A DNA stretch of 37,051 bases from Lachnospiraceae bacterium (lineage in GTDB: Bacteria > Bacillota > Clostridia > Lachnospirales > Lachnospiraceae). The notes beneath the pieces were generated by a model, which worked only from the letters and a program-made list of their open reading frames with translations, was not told the origin of the DNA and searched no databases. Shown piece after piece: positions 28,859 through 37,051 of this stretch (position 1 is its first letter; every line of letters starts with the position of its first letter). The stretch is taken from the NCBI GenBank assembly GCA_020860645.1, contig JAJBTX010000073.1:1-37051 (forward strand). The letters are read 5' to 3'. A program made the translations under genes and the position numbers.

Positions 28859-30082
28859 TCAGCTGCGGTAGTCCGCGTTGATATTCACGTACTCGTGGGT
28901 CAGGTCGCAGCCCCAGGCGAGGGCGGTCTCGCTGCCCATTTTGACGTCGGCGAGCGCGGTCACGTAATCTTCAGAGAGGATTTTTGTGGCGAGTTCTTCG
29001 CTGTAGCCGGTCGAGACGCCGTTTTCGATGATTTTGATTTTGCCCGCGGCGCTCTTAAACCAGAGGTCGACACGCTCGGGATCGAACTGCGCTCCGGAGT
29101 ATCCCATGGCGCAGAGGATGCGGCCCCAGTTGGCGTCGTGGCCGTAGATCGCGGCCTTGGTCAGCGTCGAGGTGACGATCGACTTCGCGAGGATTTTTGC
29201 CTGTTCGTGAGACTCTGCGCCAATGATTTTCGCCTCAAAGAGGCAGGTCGCGCCTTCGCCGTCACCGGCAATCTTTTTCGCGAGCTCGGTGTTGACGTAA
29301 TGGAGTGCTTCTTTAAAGGTATCGTAGTCCTCGCCCTCCGCGCAGATGACGGGATTTCCGGCCAGGCCGTTCGCGAGCAGCAGCAGGGTGTCGTTCGTCG
29401 AAGTGTCACCGTCCACGGATACCATGTTGTAGGTATCCTGCACGTCGTCAGAGAGGGCTTTCTGCAGCATTTCCTTCGTGATCGCAGCATCGGTCGTGAG
29501 GAAGCTCAGCATCGTGCACATATTGGGATGGATCATACCAGACCCCTTGCACATGCCGCCGATCGTGACGGTCTTGCCGCCGATTGTGATTTCCGCGCCG
29601 ACGTATTTGGGCTTTGTGTCGGTCGTCATGATCGCGCGCGCTGCCTCAAGTCCGGCTTCTTCCGCAAACTGTTTTTCGGCTGCAAGCGTTGTGACGCCCG
29701 CCGCGATGCGGTCGATCGGGAGCTGCATGCCGATCACGCCTGTGGAGGCGACCAGCACGGAGTCCGCCGGGATATCCAGCGACGCTGCGGCGGCTTCGGC
29801 AGTCTTTCGGCAGTAGCCGTAGCCCTCCTCACCGGTGCAGGCGTTCGCGATGCCGGAATTGACGACGACTGCGCGGGCGGGCTGCCCGCCGTACACGAGC
29901 GCCTGATCCCATTTGACCGGCGCGGCCTTGACGAGATTCGTCGTGAAGGTACCGGCTGTCACGCAGGGCGTTTCGCTGTAGATGAGCGCCATGTCCTTCC
30001 TGCCTTTGTATTTGATTTCCGCCTCTACGGCCGCGGCTGCGAATCCCTTCGCGGCCGTCACGCCACCCGTTATTTTTTTCAT
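28859..30082 (-). CDS. argJ: Bifunctional glutamate N-acetyltransferase/ornithine acetyltransferase
   Basis: GVTAAKGFAAAAVEAEIKYKGRKDMALIYSE; VVNSGIANACTGEEG; VLVASTGVIGMQLP; DGDTSTNDTLLLLANG. Confidence 0.96.
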   Translation of the reverse strand: MKKITGGVTAAKGFAAAAVEAEIKYKGRKDMALIYSETPCVTAGTFTTNLVKAAPVKWDQALVYGGQPARAVVVNSGIANACTGEEGYGYCRKTAEAAAASLDIPADSVLVASTGVIGMQLPIDRIAAGVTTLAAEKQFAEEAGLEAARAIMTTDTKPKYVGAEITIGGKTVTIGGMCKGSGMIHPNMCTMLSFLTTDAAITKEMLQKALSDDVQDTYNMVSVDGDTSTNDTLLLLANGLAGNPVICAEGEDYDTFKEALHYVNTELAKKIAGDGEGATCLFEAKIIGAESHEQAKILAKSIVTSTLTKAAIYGHDANWGRILCAMGYSGAQFDPERVDLWFKSAAGKIKIIENGVSTGYSEELATKILSEDYVTALADVKMGSETALAWGCDLTHEYVNINADYRS

Positions 30083-30174
30083 ATTATTCTCCCATCTGCT
30101 GACAGCATATACAGCCTTCTCTTTTTCCTCAGCATCTGTCTTATATAATCTGCCTCGAAAATGCTGTACTATCA

Positions 30175-30633
30175 CTAACCATCGTCTTCTTCAATAAAAG
30201 CGGTAATGTTCTTTTCATTCAGTGTGAAATCGTAGTAATTCAGATCCTGCCGCTTCGTCCAGCCGATTTTGTTCCAGAATGCGTTTCCGATGTCATTCTT
30301 CGTAAAAGCGATCAGCGACACTTTATTGATCTGCTCCGCGCGCAGCGCTTCCATACAGGCCACAACCATAGCCTTGCCAACGCCATGACGGCGATAGCCC
30401 TTGCGCACGCAGACGTGGTAGAAACAGCCGCGTCTGCCGTCATGCCCGCAGAGAATCGCGCCGATCAGCAGATCGCCCTCCCAGGCCGTGACGCTCGTCG
30501 TCGGGTTCCTTCTGAGGAAACGCTCCACGCCCTCACGGGAGTCGTCGATACTCCGGATGCCAAAGCCGCGAATCGTCATCCAGAGCTCATATAATTTGTC
30601 GTAATCGTCTACGGTCATCACACGGATATCCAT
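30175..30633 (-). CDS. GNAT family N-acetyltransferase
   Basis: FYHVCVRKGYRRHGVGKAMVVACMEALRAEQINKVSLIAFTKNDIGNAFWNKIGW. Confidence 0.9.
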   Translation of the reverse strand: MDIRVMTVDDYDKLYELWMTIRGFGIRSIDDSREGVERFLRRNPTTSVTAWEGDLLIGAILCGHDGRRGCFYHVCVRKGYRRHGVGKAMVVACMEALRAEQINKVSLIAFTKNDIGNAFWNKIGWTKRQDLNYYDFTLNEKNITAFIEEDDG

Positions 30634-30775
30634 TCTAACACCCTCTCCCTGCAGCAAATCCAAGCCGGTCAAAATCCACGGGACTTTTCCGCCTTCTTTC
30701 GTTCTTCAAACCAGATCTGATCGAAGTGAAACATGCTGCGTTTTCCAGTTCTCCGCGCTGAAAACTTCTGCTGTT

Positions 30776-31816
30776 CTACGGGAACAGCGGCGGCATGCGC
30801 AGCCCCTCGGCCTCATCAAAGCCGAACAGCAGGTTCATATTCTGCACCGCCTGACCGGCCGCGCCCTTGACCAGATTGTCCATCGCCCCCATCATAACAA
30901 TGCGTTTTGTCCGCGGGTCGATCTTAAAATTCACATCCACGAAATTGCTGCCCTCCACCCAGCGGGTCTGCGGGCAGACGCCCTCATCCAGCACGCGGAC
31001 GAAAAATTCTTTTCCATAATATTGATCATAAACGGCCTTTACCTCCCCATAGGAGACGTCCTTTTTCAACGACGCGTAGGCCGTCACGAGAATGCCTCTC
31101 TGCATCGGCACGAGATGCGGCGTGAAGCTGATCACGACCGGCTCGCCCGCCGCGTAGGAGAGCTGCTCCTCAATCTCCGGCGTGTGCCGGTGGGAGGCCA
31201 CCCCGTAAGCCTTGATATTCTCATTGACCTCACAGAAGAGATTGTCCACCTTCGCCCCGCGGCCTGCGCCGGAGGTGCCGGATTTCGCGTCGATGATGAG
31301 CGTATTCGGGTCGATCAGGCCCTCCTTCACGCAGGGATAGACGGAAAGGAAGCTGCAGGTCGGGTAGCAGCCGGGATTCGCGATCAGCCGCGCCTTCTTC
31401 ACGGCCTCGCGGTTGACCTCGCAGAGTCCATAGACAGCCTCACCGATGTACTGCGGAGCCTTGTGCTCGATGCCGTACCATTTCTCATAGACCGATACGT
31501 CCTTGATCCGGAAATCCGCGCTCAGGTCAATGATCTTTACCTTATTTAAAATATCCTCATTCACAAGGGAGGCACAGAGCCCCTGCGGCGTCGCCGTAAA
31601 AATCACGTCCACCGCCTCCGCCATCGCCGCCATATTGTCGTCCAGGCATTTCGCATCCACCAGCTGAAACATATTCTGATAGACCGAGGCATAGGCTTTA
31701 TCTACATAGCTCCGGGAGCCGTACCACGCGATCTCCACGTCCTTGTGCCCAAGCAGCAGCCGCACAAGCTCCGCCCCCGCATAGCCGGTTGCCCCGATAA
31801 TTCCCGCTTTTATCAC
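30776..31816 (-). CDS. argC: N-acetyl-gamma-glutamyl-phosphate reductase
   Basis: MIKAGIIGATGYAGAELVRLLLGH; IANPGCYPTCSFL; VSFTPHLVPMQRGILVTAYA. Confidence 0.97.
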   Translation of the reverse strand: MIKAGIIGATGYAGAELVRLLLGHKDVEIAWYGSRSYVDKAYASVYQNMFQLVDAKCLDDNMAAMAEAVDVIFTATPQGLCASLVNEDILNKVKIIDLSADFRIKDVSVYEKWYGIEHKAPQYIGEAVYGLCEVNREAVKKARLIANPGCYPTCSFLSVYPCVKEGLIDPNTLIIDAKSGTSGAGRGAKVDNLFCEVNENIKAYGVASHRHTPEIEEQLSYAAGEPVVISFTPHLVPMQRGILVTAYASLKKDVSYGEVKAVYDQYYGKEFFVRVLDEGVCPQTRWVEGSNFVDVNFKIDPRTKRIVMMGAMDNLVKGAAGQAVQNMNLLFGFDEAEGLRMPPLFP

Positions 31817-31908
31817 ATTATTTACCTCTCAATCCTGCCCCTTTGCCGGGACTTTCCTATCATAAACCAATTAAAAAGGAAAGTAAAGTAGAAATTCCCG
31901 CCGCGGCA

Positions 31909-31980
31909 TTGCATAATTATACATTTATTATACAATTTATGCAATATATTATTATACAAATTCTAAATTTATGTATAATC
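31909..31980. promoter_or_regulatory. Candidate ArgR/AhrC operator (ARG box) cluster between argC and argG
   Basis: AT-rich dyads: TTGCATAA (31909-31916) with TTATGCAA (31937-31944), ATTATACAA and TTATGTATAAT. Confidence 0.5.
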
Positions 31981-32127
31981 TTTCACTTGCAATCAGTTTT
32001 CTATTGTTGTATAGTAAGAACACCGGGATTTCGGGAGCACTTCAGCACGATGATTTTTGTGATCGAACATATGCTTTGCAGAAATCCGCAGTATCATTAC
32101 ATACACATCTTGAGGAGGAATCTCATA

Positions 32128-33360
32128 ATGAAGGAAAAAGTAATTCTGGCCTACTCCGGCGGGCTCGACACGACCGCCATCATCCCGTGGCTGAAGGAAA
32201 CCTTTGATTACGACGTTGTCTGCTGCTGCATCGACTGCGGACAGGGAAACGAGCTGGACGGCCTGGAGGAGCGTGCGAAGCTCTCCGGCGCGACGAAATT
32301 ATATATTGAGGATATCAACGACGACTTCGCGGAAAATTATATCATGCCCTGCGTACAGGCAGGCGCCGTATATGAGAACAAATATCTGCTCGGCACCTCG
32401 ATGGCCCGCCCGGCGATCGCGAAGAAACTCGTGGAGATCGCCCGTAAGGAGGGCGCGACCGCAATCTGCCACGGCGCGACCGGCAAGGGCAACGACCAGA
32501 TCCGTTTCGAACTCGGCATCAAGGCGCTGGCTCCCGACATCAAGATCATCGCTCCCTGGAGAATGACCGACGTCTGGAAGATGCAGTCCCGCGAGGACGA
32601 GATCGAATACTGCAAGCAGCACGGCATTGACCTGCCCTTCGACCACAGCCACAGCTACAGCCGTGACCGCAATCTCTGGCACATCAGCCATGAGGGCCTT
32701 GAGCTCGAGGATCCGGCCAACGCACCGAATTACGATCATATGCTTGTGCTCGGCGTGACCCCGGAGAAGGCTCCCGACGAGCCGGAGCTGGTGACGATGA
32801 CCTTCGAGAAGGGCGTGCCCACCTCGATCAACGGAAAGAAGATGAAGGTCGCCGACATCATCCGTGAGCTGAACAAGCTAGGCGGAAAGCACGGCGTCGG
32901 CATCGTCGATATCGTTGAGAACCGCGTCGTCGGCATGAAGTCCCGCGGCGTCTACGAGACCCCGGGAGGAACGATCCTGATGGAGGCGCATGCGCAGCTC
33001 GAGGAGCTTGTACTCGACCGCGCCACGATGGAGACCAAGAAGGATATGGGCAATAAGCTGGCCCAGATCGTCTATGAAGGAAAGTGGTTCACGCCTCTGT
33101 GCGATGCGGTACGCGCTTTCGTGAGCAGCATGCAGGAATATGTGACCGGCGAAGTGAAGTTCCGCCTCTATAAGGGCAACATCATCAAGGCAGGCACCAC
33201 CTCCCCCTACAGCCTCTACAGCGAGTCGCTGGCCTCCTTCACGACCGGCGATCAGTACGACCACCACGACGCGAGCGGCTTCATCACACTGTTCGGCCTT
33301 CCTCTGAAGGTGCGCGCGCAGATGCTCGCTTCGGTAAAAGAGCAGGAAAACGCAAAATAA
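32128..33360 (+). CDS. argG: Argininosuccinate synthase
   Basis: KVILAYSGGLDTTAIIPWLKE; TSMARPAIAKKLVEIARKEGATAICHGATGKGNDQIRFE; SD GAGGAGG. Confidence 0.97.
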   Translation: MKEKVILAYSGGLDTTAIIPWLKETFDYDVVCCCIDCGQGNELDGLEERAKLSGATKLYIEDINDDFAENYIMPCVQAGAVYENKYLLGTSMARPAIAKKLVEIARKEGATAICHGATGKGNDQIRFELGIKALAPDIKIIAPWRMTDVWKMQSREDEIEYCKQHGIDLPFDHSHSYSRDRNLWHISHEGLELEDPANAPNYDHMLVLGVTPEKAPDEPELVTMTFEKGVPTSINGKKMKVADIIRELNKLGGKHGVGIVDIVENRVVGMKSRGVYETPGGTILMEAHAQLEELVLDRATMETKKDMGNKLAQIVYEGKWFTPLCDAVRAFVSSMQEYVTGEVKFRLYKGNIIKAGTTSPYSLYSESLASFTTGDQYDHHDASGFITLFGLPLKVRAQMLASVKEQENAK

Positions 33361-33375
33361 AACTGCAAAGCGAAA

Positions 33376-33412
33376 GGGCGCTCCCGCCAGTCCGGGAACG
33401 CCCTCTTTTTTC
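33376..33412 (+). terminator. argG terminator
   Basis: gggcgctcccg...cgggaacgccc followed by a T run. Confidence 0.85.
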
Positions 33413-33417
33413 TGTCA

Positions 33418-33660
33418 TCAATCGGTCACGCCATATTCGCTGAGGAAATCGTCCAGCGCCGTGACATCCGCCTCGATCGGAATGCTGTTCTGCTTCGTCT
33501 GATAAGAATCCACCGCGGAATAGCCGAGCCAGCCGACGAAAGCCAGCGCGACAACGCCCGCACAGCAGCGTGCGATCAGCGAGTTTCTCTTCTTTTTGGC
33601 TTCAATAGCCTTGCGGTTCCTTTTTTGCTCTTTATAACGATCTACCTTTTCCTGACTCAT
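33418..33660 (-). CDS. Small single-pass membrane protein of unknown function (80 aa)
   Basis: Basic N-terminus, one hydrophobic helix (CCAGVVALAFVGWLGYSAV); AAGGAGAT SD upstream. Confidence 0.65.
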   Translation of the reverse strand: MSQEKVDRYKEQKRNRKAIEAKKKRNSLIARCCAGVVALAFVGWLGYSAVDSYQTKQNSIPIEADVTALDDFLSEYGVTD

Positions 33661-33709
33661 CGGTTGTATCTCCTTTTCCCATAACTAAAGAAGAGTATAG
33701 CACTGACAT

Positions 33710-34843
33710 TCACTGCGCGTCAAGTTCGATCTCGATGTAATCGCCCATCGAGTGGGGCACCTCCATGCAGAGCCAGACCTTTCCGTCCGCCAGATAAGAA
33801 TAGCCGTAGGGGTCGCTCCCATCCTCCGCGTAGTCGTAGCCCTGCAGCGAACGCGCGAGACTGTCCGGACTCTCATAAATACTCTGAATCCGTTCCAGAA
33901 AATATGGTGCGAGAGCCTCATCCACATAATAACTTTTTCCCTCAAACATATGCTCCGCGAGGAGCTCCACATCCACATGATCTGCAAGACGGATACTCTC
34001 CCCGGTGTTCAGGTCGATATTATAGGTATACTTGAAGGTCTGCTCATTGTAAGAACCGTCAGAATAAATCCCATCCATCAGGATGGAAAGCGTATCTGCC
34101 GTCATGGTCTTCAGCGTAAAAGTAACGGTATAGGTACCGCCTCCGCTCCACCCTTCCACGGCCATCTGCTCGTTCGTGAGCATGATCTCATTCCATTTTT
34201 CCTGAATCTGTTCGTCACCGAGACCCTCGATCTGCGGGCAGGAGATAGACACCCCGTTCTCGGTCTCCAGAAGCTCTGCCACCACGCGATAAGTAGACTC
34301 CACATAAGGATAATACTCCAGATATTCCTCGTAGACATTATAATTCGTCTCCAGCACCTTTCCCTCGACAGTCACCAGCAGCAGCTCGCACTGGTAGCAG
34401 TCCAGAAAGGTATTGGTCATGCTGCCCATGACAATATTCTCGCCGGCGGAGCTCAGCTTTTTCACGTAATCCGCGAAGGCCTGATTGAAATCCAGCATGA
34501 CCACCTTATCGCCGCCCTGGTTCGTGCCAAAGGAGATGCTGTTCAGCCCCACTTCGCCGCTGATTTCCAGCGCTGCGAGAAGCTCCTCCATAACCGTCTG
34601 TTCATCCACTGTCTCCACGTAGACCGTCTTCTGCACAATATTTTCGGCCAGCTCGTCCCCGCAGTAAATATGCAGGGCAATGCCCTCTGAAGTTTCTGTC
34701 ACGACCGGCTCAAGCGGCTCCTCGGCCAGCTCTACCGTTTCCTGCGTCTCTGTCAGCAGCTCGGAACCCGTCTCTTTTTTTCCGCAGCCCGCAAGCAGGA
34801 TAAGGCAGACAAACGCCGCGATATATACTTTCCATCTTTTCAC
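33710..34843 (-). CDS. Lipoprotein with an N-terminal GerMN-like domain and a C-terminal DUF3298/RsiV-like domain
   Basis: LILLAGCGKK lipobox; EELLAALEISGEVGLNSISF...VVMLDFNQAFADYV; YTYNIDLNTGESIRLADHV...YFLERIQ. Start uncertain (GTG at 34843 or ATG at 34864). Confidence 0.7.
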   Translation of the reverse strand: MKRWKVYIAAFVCLILLAGCGKKETGSELLTETQETVELAEEPLEPVVTETSEGIALHIYCGDELAENIVQKTVYVETVDEQTVMEELLAALEISGEVGLNSISFGTNQGGDKVVMLDFNQAFADYVKKLSSAGENIVMGSMTNTFLDCYQCELLLVTVEGKVLETNYNVYEEYLEYYPYVESTYRVVAELLETENGVSISCPQIEGLGDEQIQEKWNEIMLTNEQMAVEGWSGGGTYTVTFTLKTMTADTLSILMDGIYSDGSYNEQTFKYTYNIDLNTGESIRLADHVDVELLAEHMFEGKSYYVDEALAPYFLERIQSIYESPDSLARSLQGYDYAEDGSDPYGYSYLADGKVWLCMEVPHSMGDYIEIELDAQ

Positions 34844-34926
34844 ATCATCACTTCCCTGCTCCATACAGCATATCTGCATATCCACACCGCGGATCATGCC
34901 AGACAGAAAAGGCTCCGGCTATTATC

Positions 34927-35020
34927 CGGAACTTTTATAATATATGAATATATGTTCTTATTATAGCAGTCAAATGTTGAATATGTGTTACGAACTCATT
35001 ACACTACTATAAAAGTTCCG
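34927..35020. repeat. AT-rich 94-bp segment bounded by 13-bp perfect inverted repeats
   Basis: cggaacttttata (34927-34939) / tataaaagttccg (35008-35020). Confidence 0.85.
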
Positions 35021-35037
35021 ATCAGTGAGACAATCGG
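35018..35037. terminator. Weak putative bidirectional terminator just past the yqeG stop
   Basis: ccgat-N10-atcgg stem flanked by an A/T run on one side and AACTTTTATA on the other strand. Confidence 0.4.
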
Positions 35038-35042
35038 CTTTT

Positions 35043-35546
35043 TTAAGGCTCCGAATGGCGGCTGTGTACACGCCGGAACGGCCGCTCCAGCAGCCGCTTC
35101 ACGACAATCTGCGGCTCGTCGGTCGAGGGATCGACCGGATCAACCAGAACCGCAGATACGCCCGCGCGCTTTGCGCCCCAGATATCGGTGAAAATCTGGT
35201 CGCCTACAAACAATGTCGTCCCCGGAGTCGTCTCCATTTTCCGCATGGCCTCGAGATAGCCGCGCGCCTTCGGCTTTCCTGCCTTATATACATAGCCGCT
35301 GCCCACCTGCTCCGCAAACGGGCGCACCCGCTCCTCATCATTATTTGAAACGAGCATCGTCCCCATGCCAAGGGCATGGAGCCGCGCGAACAGCTGTCGT
35401 GTGCGCTCATCCGCCGACGCGCCGTGCGGCACAAGCGTATTGTCAATGTCGAACAGGACGCCCCGATATGTCCCGGAGAGCGTCTCCCAGTCAAGCTCCC
35501 AGGCGGAGCGGATCATCCGGTCCGGATACAGGTTTCTGAAAAACAT
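35043..35546 (-). CDS. yqeG: YqeG family HAD IIIA-type phosphatase
   Basis: LFDIDNTLVPHGA; TMLVSNNDEERVRPFA; YKAGKPKARGYLEAM; FVGDQIFTDIWGAKRAGV. Confidence 0.93.
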   Translation of the reverse strand: MFFRNLYPDRMIRSAWELDWETLSGTYRGVLFDIDNTLVPHGASADERTRQLFARLHALGMGTMLVSNNDEERVRPFAEQVGSGYVYKAGKPKARGYLEAMRKMETTPGTTLFVGDQIFTDIWGAKRAGVSAVLVDPVDPSTDEPQIVVKRLLERPFRRVHSRHSEP

Positions 35547-35708
35547 CGCAATTCCTCCTGCGCCTATTTTACAGGGATAGCTCCTTACAGTCAATCTGAC
35601 ATCTGCGAGGACATCGAAATAAAATGTCCCGGCTTTTAAATTTTTGCGTATATATTTTCCTTCCATAAAATGTTATACTATGGACAAACAATCTGAGGAG
35701 GTCTAGCC

Positions 35709-36887
35709 ATGATAAATTTTGAATACCACTCCCCGACCAAAGTGATCTTCGGAAAGGACACGGAGAGAAAAGTCGGCGAGGAGGTGAAGGCCTGGGGCGG
35801 CCATAAGGTCATGGTCGTCTACGGCAGCGGACATGTCAAAAAGACCGGACTGCTGGACCGCGTGCATCAGAGCCTTGAGGACGCGGGGCTGCCCTTTGTA
35901 GATCTGGGCGGCGTCATCCCGAATCCGCTGCTCGGCCTGGTAAAGGAGGGCACGCGCATCGCGAAGGCGGAGGGCGTCGATTTCCTGCTCGCGGTCGGCG
36001 GCGGCAGCGTCATCGACACCGCAAAGGGCATCGGGTACTCTCTGGCAAATGATTTTGAGCTGGAAGAGCTGCTGATGAAGAGGCGCAAGACGGACAAGAT
36101 TGCCCCTATCGGCTGCGTGCTGACGATCGCCGCCGCAGGATCCGAGACCAGCAATTCGATGGTCATCACGATCGAGGACGGCGGCCTGAAGCGCTCCTAC
36201 AATCACGACTGCGCGCGCCCGAAGTTTGCAATCATGAACCCGGAGCTGACCTATACGCTTCCCGCCTATCAGACGGCGAGCGGCGCGTCGGACATCATGA
36301 TGCACACGATGGAGCGCTATTTCACCAACACGCCGGATGTCGAGCTGATCGACCGGATCTCCGAGGGGCTCCTCGTTTCGGTCCGTGAGGCTGCAAAAGC
36401 CGCAATCAAAAATCCAGATGACTACGAGGCGCGTGCCACGCTCATGTGGGCGGGCAGTCTCTCTCACAACGGTCTGACCGGCACAGGCCGCGTCACCGAC
36501 TTCGCGACGCACAAGCTCGAACATGAGCTGGGCGGCATGTTCAATGTCGCGCACGGCGCGGGGCTCTGCGCCGTGTGGGGAAGCTGGGCGAGATACGTCT
36601 ATAAGACAAATCCGGCGCGCTTTGCACAGTTTGCGGTGAAGGTCTTTGACGTCCCTGAGAATTTCCATGATCTCGATGCCACGGCGCTCGCCGGTATCGA
36701 AGCCTGGGAGGACTGGTGCCACAAGATCGGTATGCCTGTGACCATGACAGAGCTCGGCATTGACCCGACCGACGCGCAGATCGAGGAGATGGCAGAGAAG
36801 TGTATGCAGGTCGGCGGTGGCTCGATCGGCTTCTTCCAGCCGCTCTATAAAGACGATGTAGTTCAGATTTACCAGAATGCAAGATAA
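35709..36887 (+). CDS. Iron-containing alcohol dehydrogenase (butanol dehydrogenase/YqhD-like)
   Basis: INFEYHSPTKVIFGKDTE; AVGGGSVIDTAKGI; AAAGSETSNSMVIT; THKLEHELGGMFNVAHGAGLC. Confidence 0.95.
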   Translation: MINFEYHSPTKVIFGKDTERKVGEEVKAWGGHKVMVVYGSGHVKKTGLLDRVHQSLEDAGLPFVDLGGVIPNPLLGLVKEGTRIAKAEGVDFLLAVGGGSVIDTAKGIGYSLANDFELEELLMKRRKTDKIAPIGCVLTIAAAGSETSNSMVITIEDGGLKRSYNHDCARPKFAIMNPELTYTLPAYQTASGASDIMMHTMERYFTNTPDVELIDRISEGLLVSVREAAKAAIKNPDDYEARATLMWAGSLSHNGLTGTGRVTDFATHKLEHELGGMFNVAHGAGLCAVWGSWARYVYKTNPARFAQFAVKVFDVPENFHDLDATALAGIEAWEDWCHKIGMPVTMTELGIDPTDAQIEEMAEKCMQVGGGSIGFFQPLYKDDVVQIYQNAR

Positions 36888-36900
36888 GCACAGACACGCA

Positions 36901-36930
36901 AAAATCCCAGACCGGACAATCTGGGATTTT
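36901..36930 (+). terminator. Terminator of the Fe-ADH gene
   Basis: aaaatcccaga-N8-tctgggatttt perfect 11-bp stem with terminal Ts. Confidence 0.85.
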
Positions 36931-37051
36931 CGCGTGAAATGTATAACTACCAGGGGATAGAGAAAAGCATAACAAAAGGGATAGAGCCTGCACAGCGCTA
37001 GCCCCTTTGATAACAAGAACAATGATACTGAGTTCACAAGACAAGGCATGT

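Noticed and set aside
28895-30148. 417-aa + strand ORF antisense to argJ
   Set aside because: Mirror of argJ with no domain evidence.
32000-32127. T-box or riboswitch leader upstream of argG
   Set aside because: No recognisable T-box core sequence or terminator/antiterminator pair was found by eye.
36960-37020. aaaggg...ccccttt hairpin near the right edge
   Set aside because: Imperfect stem without a T tract and cut by window context; too weak to call.
35703-37049. 448-aa minus strand ORF antisense to the Fe-ADH
   Set aside because: Fe-ADH is unambiguous on + strand; the reverse ORF lacks motifs.

Overview
The window looks like chromosomal DNA from a spore-forming Firmicute (Lachnospiraceae/Clostridia-like; inferred from gene content only). 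Positions 1-5627 form an accessory defence island. It holds a tyrosine recombinase, an inverted partial type I hsdS, a 28-bp inverted repeat at HsdS 'LIALHQRK' codons on both sides of the recombinase, a Phd/YefM-RelE/ParE toxin-antitoxin pair, a decayed gene remnant next to an 11-bp tandem array, and hsdR. The rest is mostly core genome: a Zn-dependent secondary ADH followed by a COG0523/CobW GTPase; lon under a near-perfect CIRCE operator; an MGMT-like protein, glpK and a P-type ATPase; spoIIP, gpr, rpsT and holA; comEC, a GerMN lipoprotein, a two-component system and a comEA-like gene; an arginine cluster (argC-GNAT-argJ-argB-argD with divergent argG); a GerMN/RsiV-like lipoprotein; a YqeG-type HAD phosphatase; and an Fe-ADH. 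The best leads are the putatively phase-variable hsdS locus with its embedded TA pair, the 11-bp array, the ~150-nt palindromic element between argJ and argB, CIRCE control of lon, and translational coupling of a comEA-like gene to a two-component system. I see no fully unprecedented system. The defence island is a known class (invertible hsdS) in an unusual arrangement, and it is cut by the left edge of the window.
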